Source of the DNA: UBA1876 sp003446665
Lineage (GTDB): Bacteria > Synergistota > Synergistia > Synergistales > Thermovirgaceae
NCBI GenBank assembly: GCA_040616305.1
Contig: CP159918.1
Span: forward strand, 248,001-312,000
DNA: 64,000 bases
Direction: 5' to 3'
In this document: piece after piece, positions 33,520 to 42,737 of the stretch
How positions within the stretch are numbered: the stretch's first letter is position 1
Layout: the number at the start of each line of letters is the position of its first letter
The notes under the pieces: generated by a model
Databases searched by the model: none
Told to the model about the DNA's origin: nothing
What the model saw: the letters and a program-made list of their open reading frames with translations, nothing else
Program-made: the position numbers and the translations under genes

Positions 33520-33757
33520 TTGTGCATTTACACCTCCTGAATTTTCCGGTTCCGGTTTTTTTCACCTGAACCGAAGACTTTAAAAACCCTAAATGCTTTC
33601 CGGTCCTCTTACAAATACGCACAAAAGAGTCATCGTGGTCCTGGGAGTGCTTCGCACTGGTTGTCTCTGGTTTTTGGGATTGTTCTCTTTCTAGCGTGAA
33701 ATGACTCGCGCAAACTCGCTAAAGCTTACTGAAGCCTTCAGCTTTCGGCAGGAAAGG

Positions 33758-33763
33758 TATAAT
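33758..33763 (+). promoter_or_regulatory. -10 element of the FAD-protein operon
   Basis: A perfect TATAAT, 40 bases before the start codon. No good -35 is present at 16-18 bp, so the promoter may depend on an activator. Confidence 0.4.
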
Positions 33764-33802
33764 GGACCGGGAAATTCCGGGAAAAGGGGAGAATAGAGTT
33801 TG

Positions 33803-35194
33803 ATGAAGCGCGAATACGATGTCGTGATAGTCGGGGCAGGACCTGCGGGTCTTTTCGCCGCAAGGGAACTCGTGCGGGCTGGCCTGTACATTGCAGTGGT
33901 GGACAAGGGAAAGACCATCGAAAGCCGGAGGTGCCCGTTGAAAGAAGGTTCCGTGGACCATTGCCTGCATTGCAATCCCTGCAACGTCATGTGTGGGTGG
34001 GGAGGTGCAGGGGCCTACAGCGATGGCAAGCTGACGCTGACTCCGGAATTTGGCGGAAACCTGGACCGCTACGTCGGTAGAGAAAACCTTGTGAAGCTTA
34101 TAGAAGAAGTGGACAGACTCTACCTCGAACACGGAGCGAGTCGGGAAGTGTTTGAACCCGATCCCGAGTTCGCCAGGGACCTGGCCATCAGGGCCAGCGG
34201 GGCGGGATTACGCCTGATCCCGGCGACGATTCGACACATGGGGACCGACCGCTCGCGGGATATCCTGTCGAGCATGTACCGCGAAATTTCAGAAAAGTGC
34301 GATGTTTTCATGAACAGGACCGTGGAGAAAGTCCTGGTTTCAGGCAATGCAGTTTCGGGGGTAAGGTTTGATGACGGCGAAAGGTTGAACGCCCGCAGGG
34401 TTATTCTGGCTCCCGGCCGGGAGGGCGCCTTCTGGATGGAGCAGACCGTAAAGGAGCTGGGCCTGGAAATTGAATCGCTTCCCGTGGATATTGGTGTCAG
34501 GGTGGAGATCCCCGCCAGCTGGGCCGAGACGGTGACTGACCAATTCTACGAGGTCAAGGCGATCCTTGACACACCTACTTTCGACGACAGCGTCCGGACA
34601 TTCTGCATGTGTCCTCACGGGGAGGTTACCACGGAATACATAGCAAGCCACGATATAATGACCGTCAACGGCCACAGCAACAGGGACGGTCAAAGGAAAA
34701 CGGAAAATACCAACTTTGCCATCCTGGTCTCCACGGAGTTCACGGAGCCTTTCAAGGATCCCAACGGTTACGGGAGTCATGTCGCAAGGCTTGCGAACAT
34801 GCTTTCGGGGGGAGTCCTGGTCCAGAGGCTGGGAGACCTTAAGCACGGGAGACGCTCCACGCCTGAGCGCATAGCAAGGGGCCTCGTAAAACCTACGCTC
34901 AAGACGGCCGAACCCGGGGACATCTCTTTCGCTCTTCCGTACAGGCACCTGACGGACATTTTGGAAATGATCCAGGCTTTGGACTCGATTATCCCCGGCA
35001 TAAACGGCAAGCATACCCTGCTTTACGGAGTGGAGGTAAAGTTCTACAGCCTCAAACTCGCGCTGGACGAAAACCTCCAGACGGTCCTTCCCGGGCTTTA
35101 TGCCTGCGGCGACGGGGCAGGGGTAACACGCGGGGTCATACAGGCCTCTGCGAGCGGCATTGTTGCGGCACGGGCGATACTGGGAGAAAGGTAA
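33803..35194 (+). CDS. FAD-dependent dehydrogenase of the COG2509 group
   Basis: 463 residues. The N-terminal Rossmann motif VGAGPAGLFAARELVRAG binds FAD. A Cys-rich segment CLHCNPCNVMCGWGGAGAYS lies around residues 50-70, and the C-terminal LYACGDGAGVTRGVIQASAS is the second FAD signature. The group is annotated in anaerobes as an uncharacterised NAD/FAD-utilising dehydrogenase. ATG 33803 is chosen over TTG 33800. The ferredoxin and aldehyde oxidoreductase genes follow at 68 bp, so it may pass electrons between NAD(P)H or another donor and that module. That link is inferred. Confidence 0.82.
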   Translation: MKREYDVVIVGAGPAGLFAARELVRAGLYIAVVDKGKTIESRRCPLKEGSVDHCLHCNPCNVMCGWGGAGAYSDGKLTLTPEFGGNLDRYVGRENLVKLIEEVDRLYLEHGASREVFEPDPEFARDLAIRASGAGLRLIPATIRHMGTDRSRDILSSMYREISEKCDVFMNRTVEKVLVSGNAVSGVRFDDGERLNARRVILAPGREGAFWMEQTVKELGLEIESLPVDIGVRVEIPASWAETVTDQFYEVKAILDTPTFDDSVRTFCMCPHGEVTTEYIASHDIMTVNGHSNRDGQRKTENTNFAILVSTEFTEPFKDPNGYGSHVARLANMLSGGVLVQRLGDLKHGRRSTPERIARGLVKPTLKTAEPGDISFALPYRHLTDILEMIQALDSIIPGINGKHTLLYGVEVKFYSLKLALDENLQTVLPGLYACGDGAGVTRGVIQASASGIVAARAILGER

Positions 35195-35262
35195 CACCAC
35201 AGGCGCTCTGCAGATGCACGAACGCCCTTATTTGCTGACGAAACTCCACAGGGAGGGAGACC

Positions 35263-35718
35263 ATGGCAGTCAAGGTGCTTCAGGTAATCAACAGGGACAG
35301 GTGCCTCGGTTGCCTGAGCTGCATGTACGCCTGCAGCAGGCGGCTGAAAAACCTTGGTGGAACGGGCAAGTCGGCCATGCGGGTCCGGCCCTATGCCGGG
35401 ACGGAAGGGATCTTCTCCATCCGGGTCTGCATGCGTTGTGAAGACCCCGACTGTGCAGCCGCCTGCCCTACGGGAGCCCTGGAGGTTGCTCCCGTAGGAG
35501 GCGTGAGGCTAGATAAAGACAAATGCACATCCTGCGGTGCCTGTGTGAAGGCTTGTACCATCGCCGCCCTGCAGTGGGACGAGGAAAAAGCTGTCCCTAT
35601 TCCCTGCATTCATTGTGGGCAATGCGTGCAATACTGCCCGAATGGAGTGATTGCCATGATTGACCGTGAACCGGAAGTAGGAGGTGACAACCATGCAGGG
35701 CAGGATCCTTTTCGTTGA
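35263..35718 (+). CDS. Four-cluster ferredoxin of the aldehyde ferredoxin oxidoreductase module
   Basis: 151 residues with four Cys quartets (CLGCLSCMYAC, CMRCEDPDCAAAC, CTSCGACVKAC, CIHCGQCVQYC), hence up to 4x[4Fe-4S]. It resembles HycB/AorB-type electron-transfer subunits. Its 3' end overlaps the next gene by 26 bases, so translation is coupled. It very likely takes electrons from the tungsto- or molybdopterin enzyme and passes them to soluble ferredoxin or the FAD protein. Confidence 0.88.
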   Translation: MAVKVLQVINRDRCLGCLSCMYACSRRLKNLGGTGKSAMRVRPYAGTEGIFSIRVCMRCEDPDCAAACPTGALEVAPVGGVRLDKDKCTSCGACVKACTIAALQWDEEKAVPIPCIHCGQCVQYCPNGVIAMIDREPEVGGDNHAGQDPFR

Positions 35719-37426
35719 TTTGACCACCCGTTCCAGCCGGATTGAAGATGACAAAAGCCTTTTTGCCGATTTCCTGGGGGGCACGGCTGTGGCGACGGAA
35801 CTTCTCGCCCGCCACGGATACACAGATGGGGATCCATTGGCCCCCGAGGCACCGATCATTTTTGCGATTGGGCCTTTCAGCGCCCTTTACCCCGTTGCGA
35901 CGAAGACCGTTGCCTGTTTTCGGTCACCCTTGACGGGAGAACTCGGCGAGTCCCATGCAGGTGGCCGTCTGGCGGCGGCCATGAGGGAAGCGGGCATCGA
36001 CGCCATGGTCATCACCGGCGCGGCTGAACGGCCGGTGTATCTCGTCGTGGACGGGCAGGAGACGGCCATCCGTTCGGCTGCTACCTTCTGGGGACAATCT
36101 GCTCCGGCTACCGAGCGGATCCTTCGCCAGGCCGAGGAATATTCGGCCCGACAGATGTCTGTCGTGAGGATTGGACCGGCGGGGGAAAGGCTATCACCCA
36201 TGGCCTGCGCCACCGTGGACAGCTCCAGACATTTCGGCCGTCTCGGCCTGGGTGCCCTGATGGGATCGAAAAAACTCAAGGCCTTTGTCGTAAGCGGCAA
36301 GGGGACGATCCCCGCAGAAGACCCGAAAGCCTACAAAGAAGTGTATGACCTTCTCTACGACAGGGTCGTCAATTCAGACGAGATGAAAAAATACCACAAT
36401 CTCGGGACACCGGCCAATGTCCTTGCCCTCAATGCCATCCGAGGTCTTCCGACACGAAACTTTTCCCAGGGAATATTTGAAAGTGCTCCCGATATTTCAG
36501 GAGAGGCTTTCCTGGAGGAAGTCAACGTCCAGCATATCGCCTGCGCTCACTGTCCCTGCGGATGCATCCAGATCGCTGAACTCAGGGAGGAGTTCGCGCC
36601 GGCGCACTACAGTACATCGCGGGTATCCTACGATTACGAGCCCATCTTTGCCGTCGGATCCCAGCTGAGCCTGTCATCCACCAGGGACATCCTTCGCATG
36701 CTTGTGGCCATTGAAAAGCAGGGATGGGACGTGATGAGCATGGGCAACACCCTCGCATGGGCCACGGAGGCCTTCCTCTCCGGGGTGATAAATGAAAAGG
36801 AGACGGAAGGTTTATGTCTTTCCTTCGGTGATACGCACACATACCTGGAAGTCCTCCGGCGGATCGACTCGGGAAGCGGTGAATTCTTCCGCGACCTGGA
36901 GCAGGGAACGGCTTTCTGCGCCGAAAAGTACGGCGGAGAAGATTATGCCATGCATTACGGCGGCCTGGAGCCGGCGGGATACCTCACGGGGGAAAACGCT
37001 ATCATGACATGGATTGCCGGCATCCGGCATTCCCACCTTGACGATTCAGGCTATGGAGTCGACCAGAAGCTCCTCAGAAACGATATGCCCCTCGAGGAGC
37101 AGGTGAGGCTTCAGGTCGAGGATGCCCAGTGGCGGATGGTCCTGAATTCGTTGGTGATTTGTCTGTTCGGACGTGGTGTCTATGACGGCGATGTCATCGT
37201 CAAGGGGCTTGCGGCACTGGGTCTTGACTGGAATCTCGAAAGTCTCCGGAGATTCGGGGCGGACACATTGCGTGCGAAATATGGCTGGAAAAGGGCCTGT
37301 GGTTTTTCCCCGGAAAATATCAAAATTCCCGAAAAGATGTTCCGGGTCAGGTCAAGTACGGGGTTCATCGACCTCGGCCGGATGAAGCGCCGCCTTGAAC
37401 TTTTTCTGGAATACGCGGGTATATAG
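35693..37426 (+). CDS. aor: Aldehyde ferredoxin oxidoreductase (tungsten/molybdenum)
   Basis: 577 residues. It oxidises aldehydes to acids, or reduces acids, with ferredoxin in the cytosol using a bis-pyranopterin tungsten or molybdenum cofactor. The pyranopterin block GELGESHAGGRLAAAMREAG and the cluster motif CAHCPCGC (CxxCxxxC) are present, with the fourth Cys in LVICLFGRG. ATG 35693 is preferred over GTG 35684 because AGGAGGT lies just before. Such enzymes detoxify aldehydes formed from 2-oxo acids in amino-acid fermentation. Substrate range unknown. Confidence 0.92.
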   Translation: MQGRILFVDLTTRSSRIEDDKSLFADFLGGTAVATELLARHGYTDGDPLAPEAPIIFAIGPFSALYPVATKTVACFRSPLTGELGESHAGGRLAAAMREAGIDAMVITGAAERPVYLVVDGQETAIRSAATFWGQSAPATERILRQAEEYSARQMSVVRIGPAGERLSPMACATVDSSRHFGRLGLGALMGSKKLKAFVVSGKGTIPAEDPKAYKEVYDLLYDRVVNSDEMKKYHNLGTPANVLALNAIRGLPTRNFSQGIFESAPDISGEAFLEEVNVQHIACAHCPCGCIQIAELREEFAPAHYSTSRVSYDYEPIFAVGSQLSLSSTRDILRMLVAIEKQGWDVMSMGNTLAWATEAFLSGVINEKETEGLCLSFGDTHTYLEVLRRIDSGSGEFFRDLEQGTAFCAEKYGGEDYAMHYGGLEPAGYLTGENAIMTWIAGIRHSHLDDSGYGVDQKLLRNDMPLEEQVRLQVEDAQWRMVLNSLVICLFGRGVYDGDVIVKGLAALGLDWNLESLRRFGADTLRAKYGWKRACGFSPENIKIPEKMFRVRSSTGFIDLGRMKRRLELFLEYAGI

Positions 37427-37431
37427 GATAA

Positions 37432-37758
37432 TCCGGGCTGTGTCCGCTGAAGGAAATCGACCTGCCGAAAAATGTGGCCGAAATCGTGAGGCAGCATCAC
37501 GAGCGAATGGATGGATCAGGTTACCCCAGAGGTCTCCAGGGGAAGGAGATTCTCATGGAAGCCAGGATCCTCACCGTTGCCGACGTAGTGGAAGCCATGT
37601 CTGCCCATCGTCCGTACAGGGCCGCCCCAGGACTAGAAAAAGCGCTGGGCGAAATATCAGACGGCAGGGGCGTGTTGTACGACCCTGTCGTCGTGGATGC
37701 CTGTATCGCTGTCTTCAGGGAAGGCTTTGCTTTCGAGAGGTTCGACAAAGGACGGTGA
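37432..37758 (+). pseudogene. Truncated HD-GYP phosphodiesterase fragment
   Basis: The open frame begins five bases after the aor stop and encodes only the C-terminal part of an HD-GYP domain: LPKNVAEIVRQHHERMDGSG, then YPRGLQG and ARILTVADVVEAMSAHRPYR. The HD dyad, the first half of the domain and any sensor region are absent, and there is no ATG start or ribosome site (first possible start GTG 37474). The Met in HHERMDGSGYP replaces a usual Trp. It looks like a deletion remnant joined to the aor gene end. Confidence 0.75.
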
Positions 37759-37772
37759 CCGGCGGAACAGTC

Positions 37773-39731
37773 CTACCAGCCGCCGCCTCCGCCTCCACCC
37801 CCGCCTCCACCGGAGAATCCGCCACCACCGCCACCGAAAGCGGAAGTCGACCCTGGAACGGCACCAGATGACGCCATGGCCGTGCCAAGCCCGGAAGCGA
37901 GTCCGGCAGCAAAACGACCGCTACCGACGGTGTGCCATGAAGCGGAACCTTTGTACCATCCAGGACGGTAATTCGACGCCGCTAGAACCTCCTCGAAACG
38001 TGCGGCCCATTCACGCTCGACACCAAGGGCGATGGCATAGGGAAGCAGCCGCTCGAAATGCTCCGGAGTATCCTCGGGCATATTCACCGACGCGAACCTT
38101 CGGATCCTCTGTTTTTCAGCCGTTTTCAGGTACATTTTGAAACCTTCCAGCTTGTCAAGAAGTTCCCGGCCGTGAGGCGTGTAATTTTTCATGAGTTTCT
38201 GGAATAGAACGTTCACGAAAATGGCCGCTACGAGGAATATGGCGAAATCTCCTGATGTCGTTGCCGCCAGACCCCATATTCCGAATATAAGACCCACGAC
38301 GAAAAAGAGTGAAAAAGCGGTCATGAAAATACCCCGGAGGAGGGGGCGGAGCTTTTTCCTGGCGATCCCCTCGTGAATCGAGGATAGGGTTCCCAGCACC
38401 AGGCCTGAGGTGACAAAGGACCAAGTTGACATCCATACCAGCATAAGTCCAAAAAGGGCGATCGAACCATGTGCGAAGGAAATGAGCCCCCCGGCGAGGA
38501 GCATGGTGACCAGAGTCCCTGCCGTACCAAGAATCACCCAGTAGCGGTTTCTGAGGAAAAAGCGCGAGGCGTTGTCCCTTAGCCAGTAACGAAGATTGTT
38601 CCTCGCCTCTATAAGGACGCCGGCGTTCTTCTTGGAGATGGAAAGAACGGGTCTTCCGTCAAACAGGGTGTGGAGGAAAAGTTTCTCTTCGGTAGTGATG
38701 TCTTCGCCGGGCTCCTTTTCCGTCCTGTACAGGTCGTAGGTGTCCCGTTTTTTCGAAAAGAAACCGCCTGCCGGGTTTTTTTCGATAATGGTGAGATAGC
38801 CTTTCACGGCAATGTTGATGACCGTGGACGTGACTGCGTCATCCCGGAATTTCTGCTGTGTCATGAAGGAGGCCAGAGCCGGCGAAACGCCTTCGGGTGG
38901 GTAAAAAAGCGGGATGATCCGCCCACCCTTAAGGTCTTTCCCGTACTTCGACCATACGATCAGGTAGTAGGCCACAAGCAGGACGACAAAAACAGGAGGC
39001 AGGATCCTTCCCAGGGTCCACGCGAGGGAATAATGTGTTACTTTTGCTTCGAAGCCTTTTTCGGGCGGAGTTACGTAGCCTTTCGGGAAGGCCACTGCAA
39101 CAGTTAGGCCCGACCCGCTCGGAAGTGGGGCGGTTGTGCTGAAGATGGCCACGTTGTTATAGAACTCACCTGTGGCATAGCTTCCCTGAGCGCCCTCAGG
39201 GCCGGTGAAAGAGACTATTTTGTCGATGGGCGTCTCTTCAGGCAGAAAGATTCGGGCCGACGCTTGTTCTATGGGAAAGGGCCATTTATTTCCTGTGACG
39301 TTCCAGTAGATTTCGTCGTGATCATCGAAAAAAGCTATCTGGTCCGTCTCGTAGATGAGCGTGTAGGTTCGTTGACCCTTTTCGACCAACCGTGAAGGGT
39401 CTCCGATCCTTACCCGAATGAATCCTCCCTCACGGCTCGTGGAGTACTTCACCGGCGATCCGTCCAGAAGCACGTCCTGCACGTCGAACTTCATCCGGTG
39501 GAGGCGTCCGGATTTGTCCCTGTAGTCTGTGGGGAAATCCCTGAAGATGCCGCGCTGGATTTCCCGGTGTTCTACCTGGACGGTGATGTCCTCTCGCACG
39601 GTCATCAGTCCCTTTGGGGAAACCAAGACAGTGCTGGAAAAGTCGAGGATCTTCTCCTCGCAGCGCGCAGGGGCGGCAAAGAGAAAAACAATGGCGGCAA
39701 AAAGCAGAAGACCGCGGAAAGTCCGTGACAT
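37773..39731 (-). CDS. DUF2207 membrane protein with Gly-rich tail
   Basis: 652 residues. Signal peptide (about 1-24), a large extracytoplasmic beta domain (about 25-235) typical of DUF2207, a membrane segment near 240-262, cytosolic part, and further segments near 400-445 and 470-510. The C-terminus is almost pure Gly with a few Phe, Ser and a final Trp, common in this family. It lies 20 bp after the LemA gene on the same strand. The LemA-DUF2207 pairing is conserved in many bacteria, but its function is not known. Confidence 0.87.
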   Translation of the reverse strand: MSRTFRGLLLFAAIVFLFAAPARCEEKILDFSSTVLVSPKGLMTVREDITVQVEHREIQRGIFRDFPTDYRDKSGRLHRMKFDVQDVLLDGSPVKYSTSREGGFIRVRIGDPSRLVEKGQRTYTLIYETDQIAFFDDHDEIYWNVTGNKWPFPIEQASARIFLPEETPIDKIVSFTGPEGAQGSYATGEFYNNVAIFSTTAPLPSGSGLTVAVAFPKGYVTPPEKGFEAKVTHYSLAWTLGRILPPVFVVLLVAYYLIVWSKYGKDLKGGRIIPLFYPPEGVSPALASFMTQQKFRDDAVTSTVINIAVKGYLTIIEKNPAGGFFSKKRDTYDLYRTEKEPGEDITTEEKLFLHTLFDGRPVLSISKKNAGVLIEARNNLRYWLRDNASRFFLRNRYWVILGTAGTLVTMLLAGGLISFAHGSIALFGLMLVWMSTWSFVTSGLVLGTLSSIHEGIARKKLRPLLRGIFMTAFSLFFVVGLIFGIWGLAATTSGDFAIFLVAAIFVNVLFQKLMKNYTPHGRELLDKLEGFKMYLKTAEKQRIRRFASVNMPEDTPEHFERLLPYAIALGVEREWAARFEEVLAASNYRPGWYKGSASWHTVGSGRFAAGLASGLGTAMASSGAVPGSTSAFGGGGGGFSGGGGGGGGGGGW

Positions 39732-39751
39732 GACCGGTCTCCGGGAAGCTT

Positions 39752-40303
39752 TCAGAACTTGACCCTGGGCAGGGTCCGGTCCTGTTCGTCGGCCTCAAAA
39801 TAGTCCCTGGGCCTAAAACCAAAGGTCCTGGCGAACAGGGAATTGGGAAAGATCTGGATCGTCGTGTTGTAGTCCCTGACGCTTCCGTTGTAATAGCGCC
39901 GGGCCATCTGGATCTCGTTTTCGAGCTGTGCCAGGGTGTTCTGGAGGTTCAGGAAGTTTTCGTTGGCCTTGAGCTCGGGATAGTTTTCGGCCACCGCAAA
40001 AAGCGACCGGAGCGTTTGCGTGAGGGTGTTTTCCGCCCGGGCCCTTTCCTGAACGGTCCCCGCCTGGGTGGCGGCGGCGCGCGCTTCCGTGACCCGTGTG
40101 AAAAGCTCCTTCTCGTGTGTTGCGTATCCCTTGACGGTTTCGACGAGGTTTCCCACCAGATCGCTCCGTCGCTTCAGCTGGACATCGATTCCGCTCCATC
40201 CCTCGTCCACGAGGTTTCGCATACGGACCATCCTGTTGTAGACGGTGACGGTGAAAAGGACCAGTGCCAACGTCAAGGCGGCGAAAGTAACGAAAGAAAT
40301 CAC
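39752..40303 (-). CDS. LemA-family membrane protein
   Basis: 183 residues. One N-terminal membrane anchor (about 3-22) is followed by the LemA four-helix domain with VYNRMVRMRNLVDEGWSGID, VQLKRRSDLVGNLVETVKGY and FARTFGFRPRDYFEA at the end. GTG 40303 is chosen as start because GAGGAGG stands eight bases before it. An in-frame TTG at 40336 lacks a ribosome site. Partner of the DUF2207 gene downstream. Confidence 0.88.
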   Translation of the reverse strand: MISFVTFAALTLALVLFTVTVYNRMVRMRNLVDEGWSGIDVQLKRRSDLVGNLVETVKGYATHEKELFTRVTEARAAATQAGTVQERARAENTLTQTLRSLFAVAENYPELKANENFLNLQNTLAQLENEIQMARRYYNGSVRDYNTTIQIFPNSLFARTFGFRPRDYFEADEQDRTLPRVKF

Positions 40304-40501
40304 TTCCCGCACCTCCTCGAAGGTTTTATTCAGCAAACTGCATCCTTGAACTATACATCCTGAAGTCTTTCGCCGGAACCCCTTGAAGCTGGTCCGCTAA
40401 TTGCGGAATGAAGCCGCGTCCAACGTATAGGTCAGGAATCTGTGTTTTTTGGAAAATCAGGGTGTTCTCTAAAAGCCGTGCCAGTTCAGTGGGGCTAATA
40501 C

Positions 40502-40536
40502 AAAAAGGCAACACCATGGAGCGGTGTCGCCTTTTT
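40502..40536. terminator. Bidirectional terminator after gyrB
   Basis: AAAAAGGC and ACACC pair with GGTGT and GCCTTTTT across one mismatch, with A- and T-runs on both sides. It lies about 30 bp past the gyrB stop. Confidence 0.8.
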
Positions 40537-40565
40537 CAACTGCTGCATGTATCTTTGATTTTTCA

Positions 40566-42470
40566 TCAGACGTCCAGGTTTCGGACCTCTCTTGCGTGGT
40601 TTTCGATGAACTCCCTCCGGGGTTCCACCTTTTCACCCATGAGAATGCTGAAATACTCGTCCGCAGCTACAGCGTCCTCGAGCTCGATGCGCTTGCAGGT
40701 GCGGGTCGCGGGGTCCATGGTGGTCTCCCACAGCTGTGACGGGTTCATTTCGCCGAGACCCTTGTACCTCTGTATCGATAGCTTGCGGTTGCTGTACTTT
40801 TCGCGGAGGGCCTTGAGTTCTTTTTCGGAATAGCAGTAATGGACTTCCTTCCCTGCCTGTATTCGGTAAAGCGGGGGCTGGGCGATGTAAAGATGGCCCT
40901 TTTCGATAAGGTCGCGCATGAACCGGTAGAACAGTGTCAAAAGAAGTGTTCTGATGTGCGCTCCGTCCACGTCGGCGTCAGTCATGAGGAAGACCCGGTT
41001 GTAGCGAAGCTTGCTTGCGTCGAACTCTTCGCCGATTCCGGCCCCCAGGGCCTGTATTATGGTGCGGATTTCCTGGTTATCCAGGGCCTTGTCGATTCGC
41101 GCTTTTTCGACGTTGAGTATCTTTCCCCGCAAGGGGAGTATGGCCTGGAAATGCCTGTCTCGCCCCTGCTTGGCGGAACCTCCGGCCGAATCACCTTCCA
41201 CTATGTAGATCTCCGACTCCGAGGGGTCCTTGCTTGAGCAGTCAGCAAGCTTCCCGGGAAGTTCGAGTCCGGCCATGGCCGTTTTTCTCCGGACCAGTTC
41301 GCGGGCTTTCTTGGCAGCGTCTCTTGCCATTCGCGCGCGAAGGGCTTTTTCCACTACAGGTTTCAGTATATCCGGTCTCTCATCCAGCTCCGCCATGAGA
41401 CCGTCGTAGAAGATGGAATCGACAATCCCCTTTATTTCGTTGTTACCCAGTTTTGTCTTCGTCTGGCCTTCGAACTGGGGTTCCGGCAGCTTTACGGAGA
41501 TAACGGCCGTCAGCCCTTCCTTGAGGTCTTCCCCGCTCAGGTTGGGGTCTTTATCGCGGAGAATCTTGTTTCTGCGCGCCGTCTCGTTAATCGCCCTGGT
41601 CAGGGCCGTTCGGAAGCCGGATACGTGGGTTCCGCCTTCTATGGTATGAATGAGGTTGGCAAAGGGGAAGATTCTTTCCAGGTAACTGTCGTTGTACTGG
41701 ATGCCTATTTCTACGGTAACTCCCTCGCGCTCCCCTTTGACAAGCACCGGCGGCGAGAAGAGATTTGTCTTGCCGCGGTTGAGGTATTCCACGAAGGACG
41801 CTATGCCTCCGTCGTAACGAAAGGTCTGTTCCTTGCCGCTGACGCGGTCTTTGAGGGTTATGGTGAGCCCGGGGTTGAGAAAGGCCATCTCCTTGAAGCG
41901 TCCGCTCAGTATGTCCCAGGAGAAACTGACTTCCTCAAATATCTCCGCGTCGGGCATGAATTCAATGCGGGTACCTCTTTTTTCGGTGTGTTCCCCGCAG
42001 CAAAGCTCGGAAACGGGAATGCCACGCCGGTAACTTTGGCGCCATTCCTGACCGTCGCGCCAGACGGTCAGGTTGAGCCATTCGGAGAGTGCATTCACTA
42101 CGGAGACGCCGACGCCGTGAAGACCTCCGCTTACCTGGTAGGATTTTTTGTCGAACTTGCCTCCGGCGTGCAGTTTGGTCAAGACAACCTCGGCGGCGGG
42201 GCGGCCGGTCTGGGGATGTATGTCCACCGGTATGCCCCGGCCGTTGTCCTCCACGGAGACATGAGAGTCTTCGTGAATGGTGACCTCTATCATGGAGCAC
42301 CATCCGGCCATGGCCTCGTCTATGGCGTTGTCCACGACCTCGTACACGAGGTGGTGCAGCCCTCGCGAGCCGGTGTCACCTATGTACATGCCAGGCCTGC
42401 GCCGTACGGCCTCAAGTCCTTCGAGTATCTGGATGTCTTTTGCGGTGTATTGTTTTGAAGGTGATGTCAT
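40566..42470 (-). CDS. gyrB: DNA gyrase subunit B
   Basis: 634 residues, the typical length for non-proteobacterial GyrB. GHKL ATPase: VVDNAIDEAMAGW, VEDNGRGIPVDIH and GGLHGVGVSVVNALSEW. TOPRIM: EGDSAGGSAKQGRDRHFQAI and DADVDGAHIRTLLLTLFYR. The C-terminal GyrA-contact region has QRYKGLGEMNPSQLWETTMD. With GyrA it introduces negative supercoils. Its start overlaps the remB stop by four bases. No gyrA, recF, dnaN or dnaA is in the window, so the classical origin cluster is split here. Confidence 0.96.
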   Translation of the reverse strand: MTSPSKQYTAKDIQILEGLEAVRRRPGMYIGDTGSRGLHHLVYEVVDNAIDEAMAGWCSMIEVTIHEDSHVSVEDNGRGIPVDIHPQTGRPAAEVVLTKLHAGGKFDKKSYQVSGGLHGVGVSVVNALSEWLNLTVWRDGQEWRQSYRRGIPVSELCCGEHTEKRGTRIEFMPDAEIFEEVSFSWDILSGRFKEMAFLNPGLTITLKDRVSGKEQTFRYDGGIASFVEYLNRGKTNLFSPPVLVKGEREGVTVEIGIQYNDSYLERIFPFANLIHTIEGGTHVSGFRTALTRAINETARRNKILRDKDPNLSGEDLKEGLTAVISVKLPEPQFEGQTKTKLGNNEIKGIVDSIFYDGLMAELDERPDILKPVVEKALRARMARDAAKKARELVRRKTAMAGLELPGKLADCSSKDPSESEIYIVEGDSAGGSAKQGRDRHFQAILPLRGKILNVEKARIDKALDNQEIRTIIQALGAGIGEEFDASKLRYNRVFLMTDADVDGAHIRTLLLTLFYRFMRDLIEKGHLYIAQPPLYRIQAGKEVHYCYSEKELKALREKYSNRKLSIQRYKGLGEMNPSQLWETTMDPATRTCKRIELEDAVAADEYFSILMGEKVEPRREFIENHAREVRNLDV

Positions 42471-42679
42471 TGCTGTGATCCTCCCCGGCGAAGGCGTTCG
42501 GCTTCCGCCTCGCCTTTTTCCAAAAAGCGTCTGGATCTTTTGTAAATGGTCATGGGTGTAAAACCCGTGGCCATGACCGAGCCGTCACGCATGATTACGG
42601 CCGTTTCATGTCCTTCCCTGACCAGGGCGAGAACACGGTCTATGTGAACAGCTCCCTTGCCTTCCAGTAATAAAAACAC
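42467..42679 (-). CDS. remB: RemB-like DUF370 protein
   Basis: 70 residues. The pattern MFLLLEGKGAVHIDRVLALV, then a TGFTPMTIYKRS segment, matches the RemA/RemB (DUF370) family, small DNA-binding regulators. In Bacillus the homologue yaaB/remB also sits directly before gyrB, and the 4-base overlap seen here keeps that arrangement. Its targets in this organism are unknown. Confidence 0.8.
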   Translation of the reverse strand: MFLLLEGKGAVHIDRVLALVREGHETAVIMRDGSVMATGFTPMTIYKRSRRFLEKGEAEAERLRRGGSQQ

Positions 42680-42737
42680 AGAGGAAACCCTCCTGAAGGT
42701 GATTATGCAACCCTATTATTTTATCACATACACAAGC

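Noticed and set aside
37780..37860. Run of Gly codons (low-complexity DNA) at the end of the DUF2207 gene
   Set aside because: A Gly-rich tail is normal for DUF2207 proteins, so it is neither an assembly artefact nor a separate repeat element.
40326..40517. Minus-strand ORF of 63 codons between lemA and gyrB
   Set aside because: No ribosome site, overlaps the gyrB terminator and matches no family I know.
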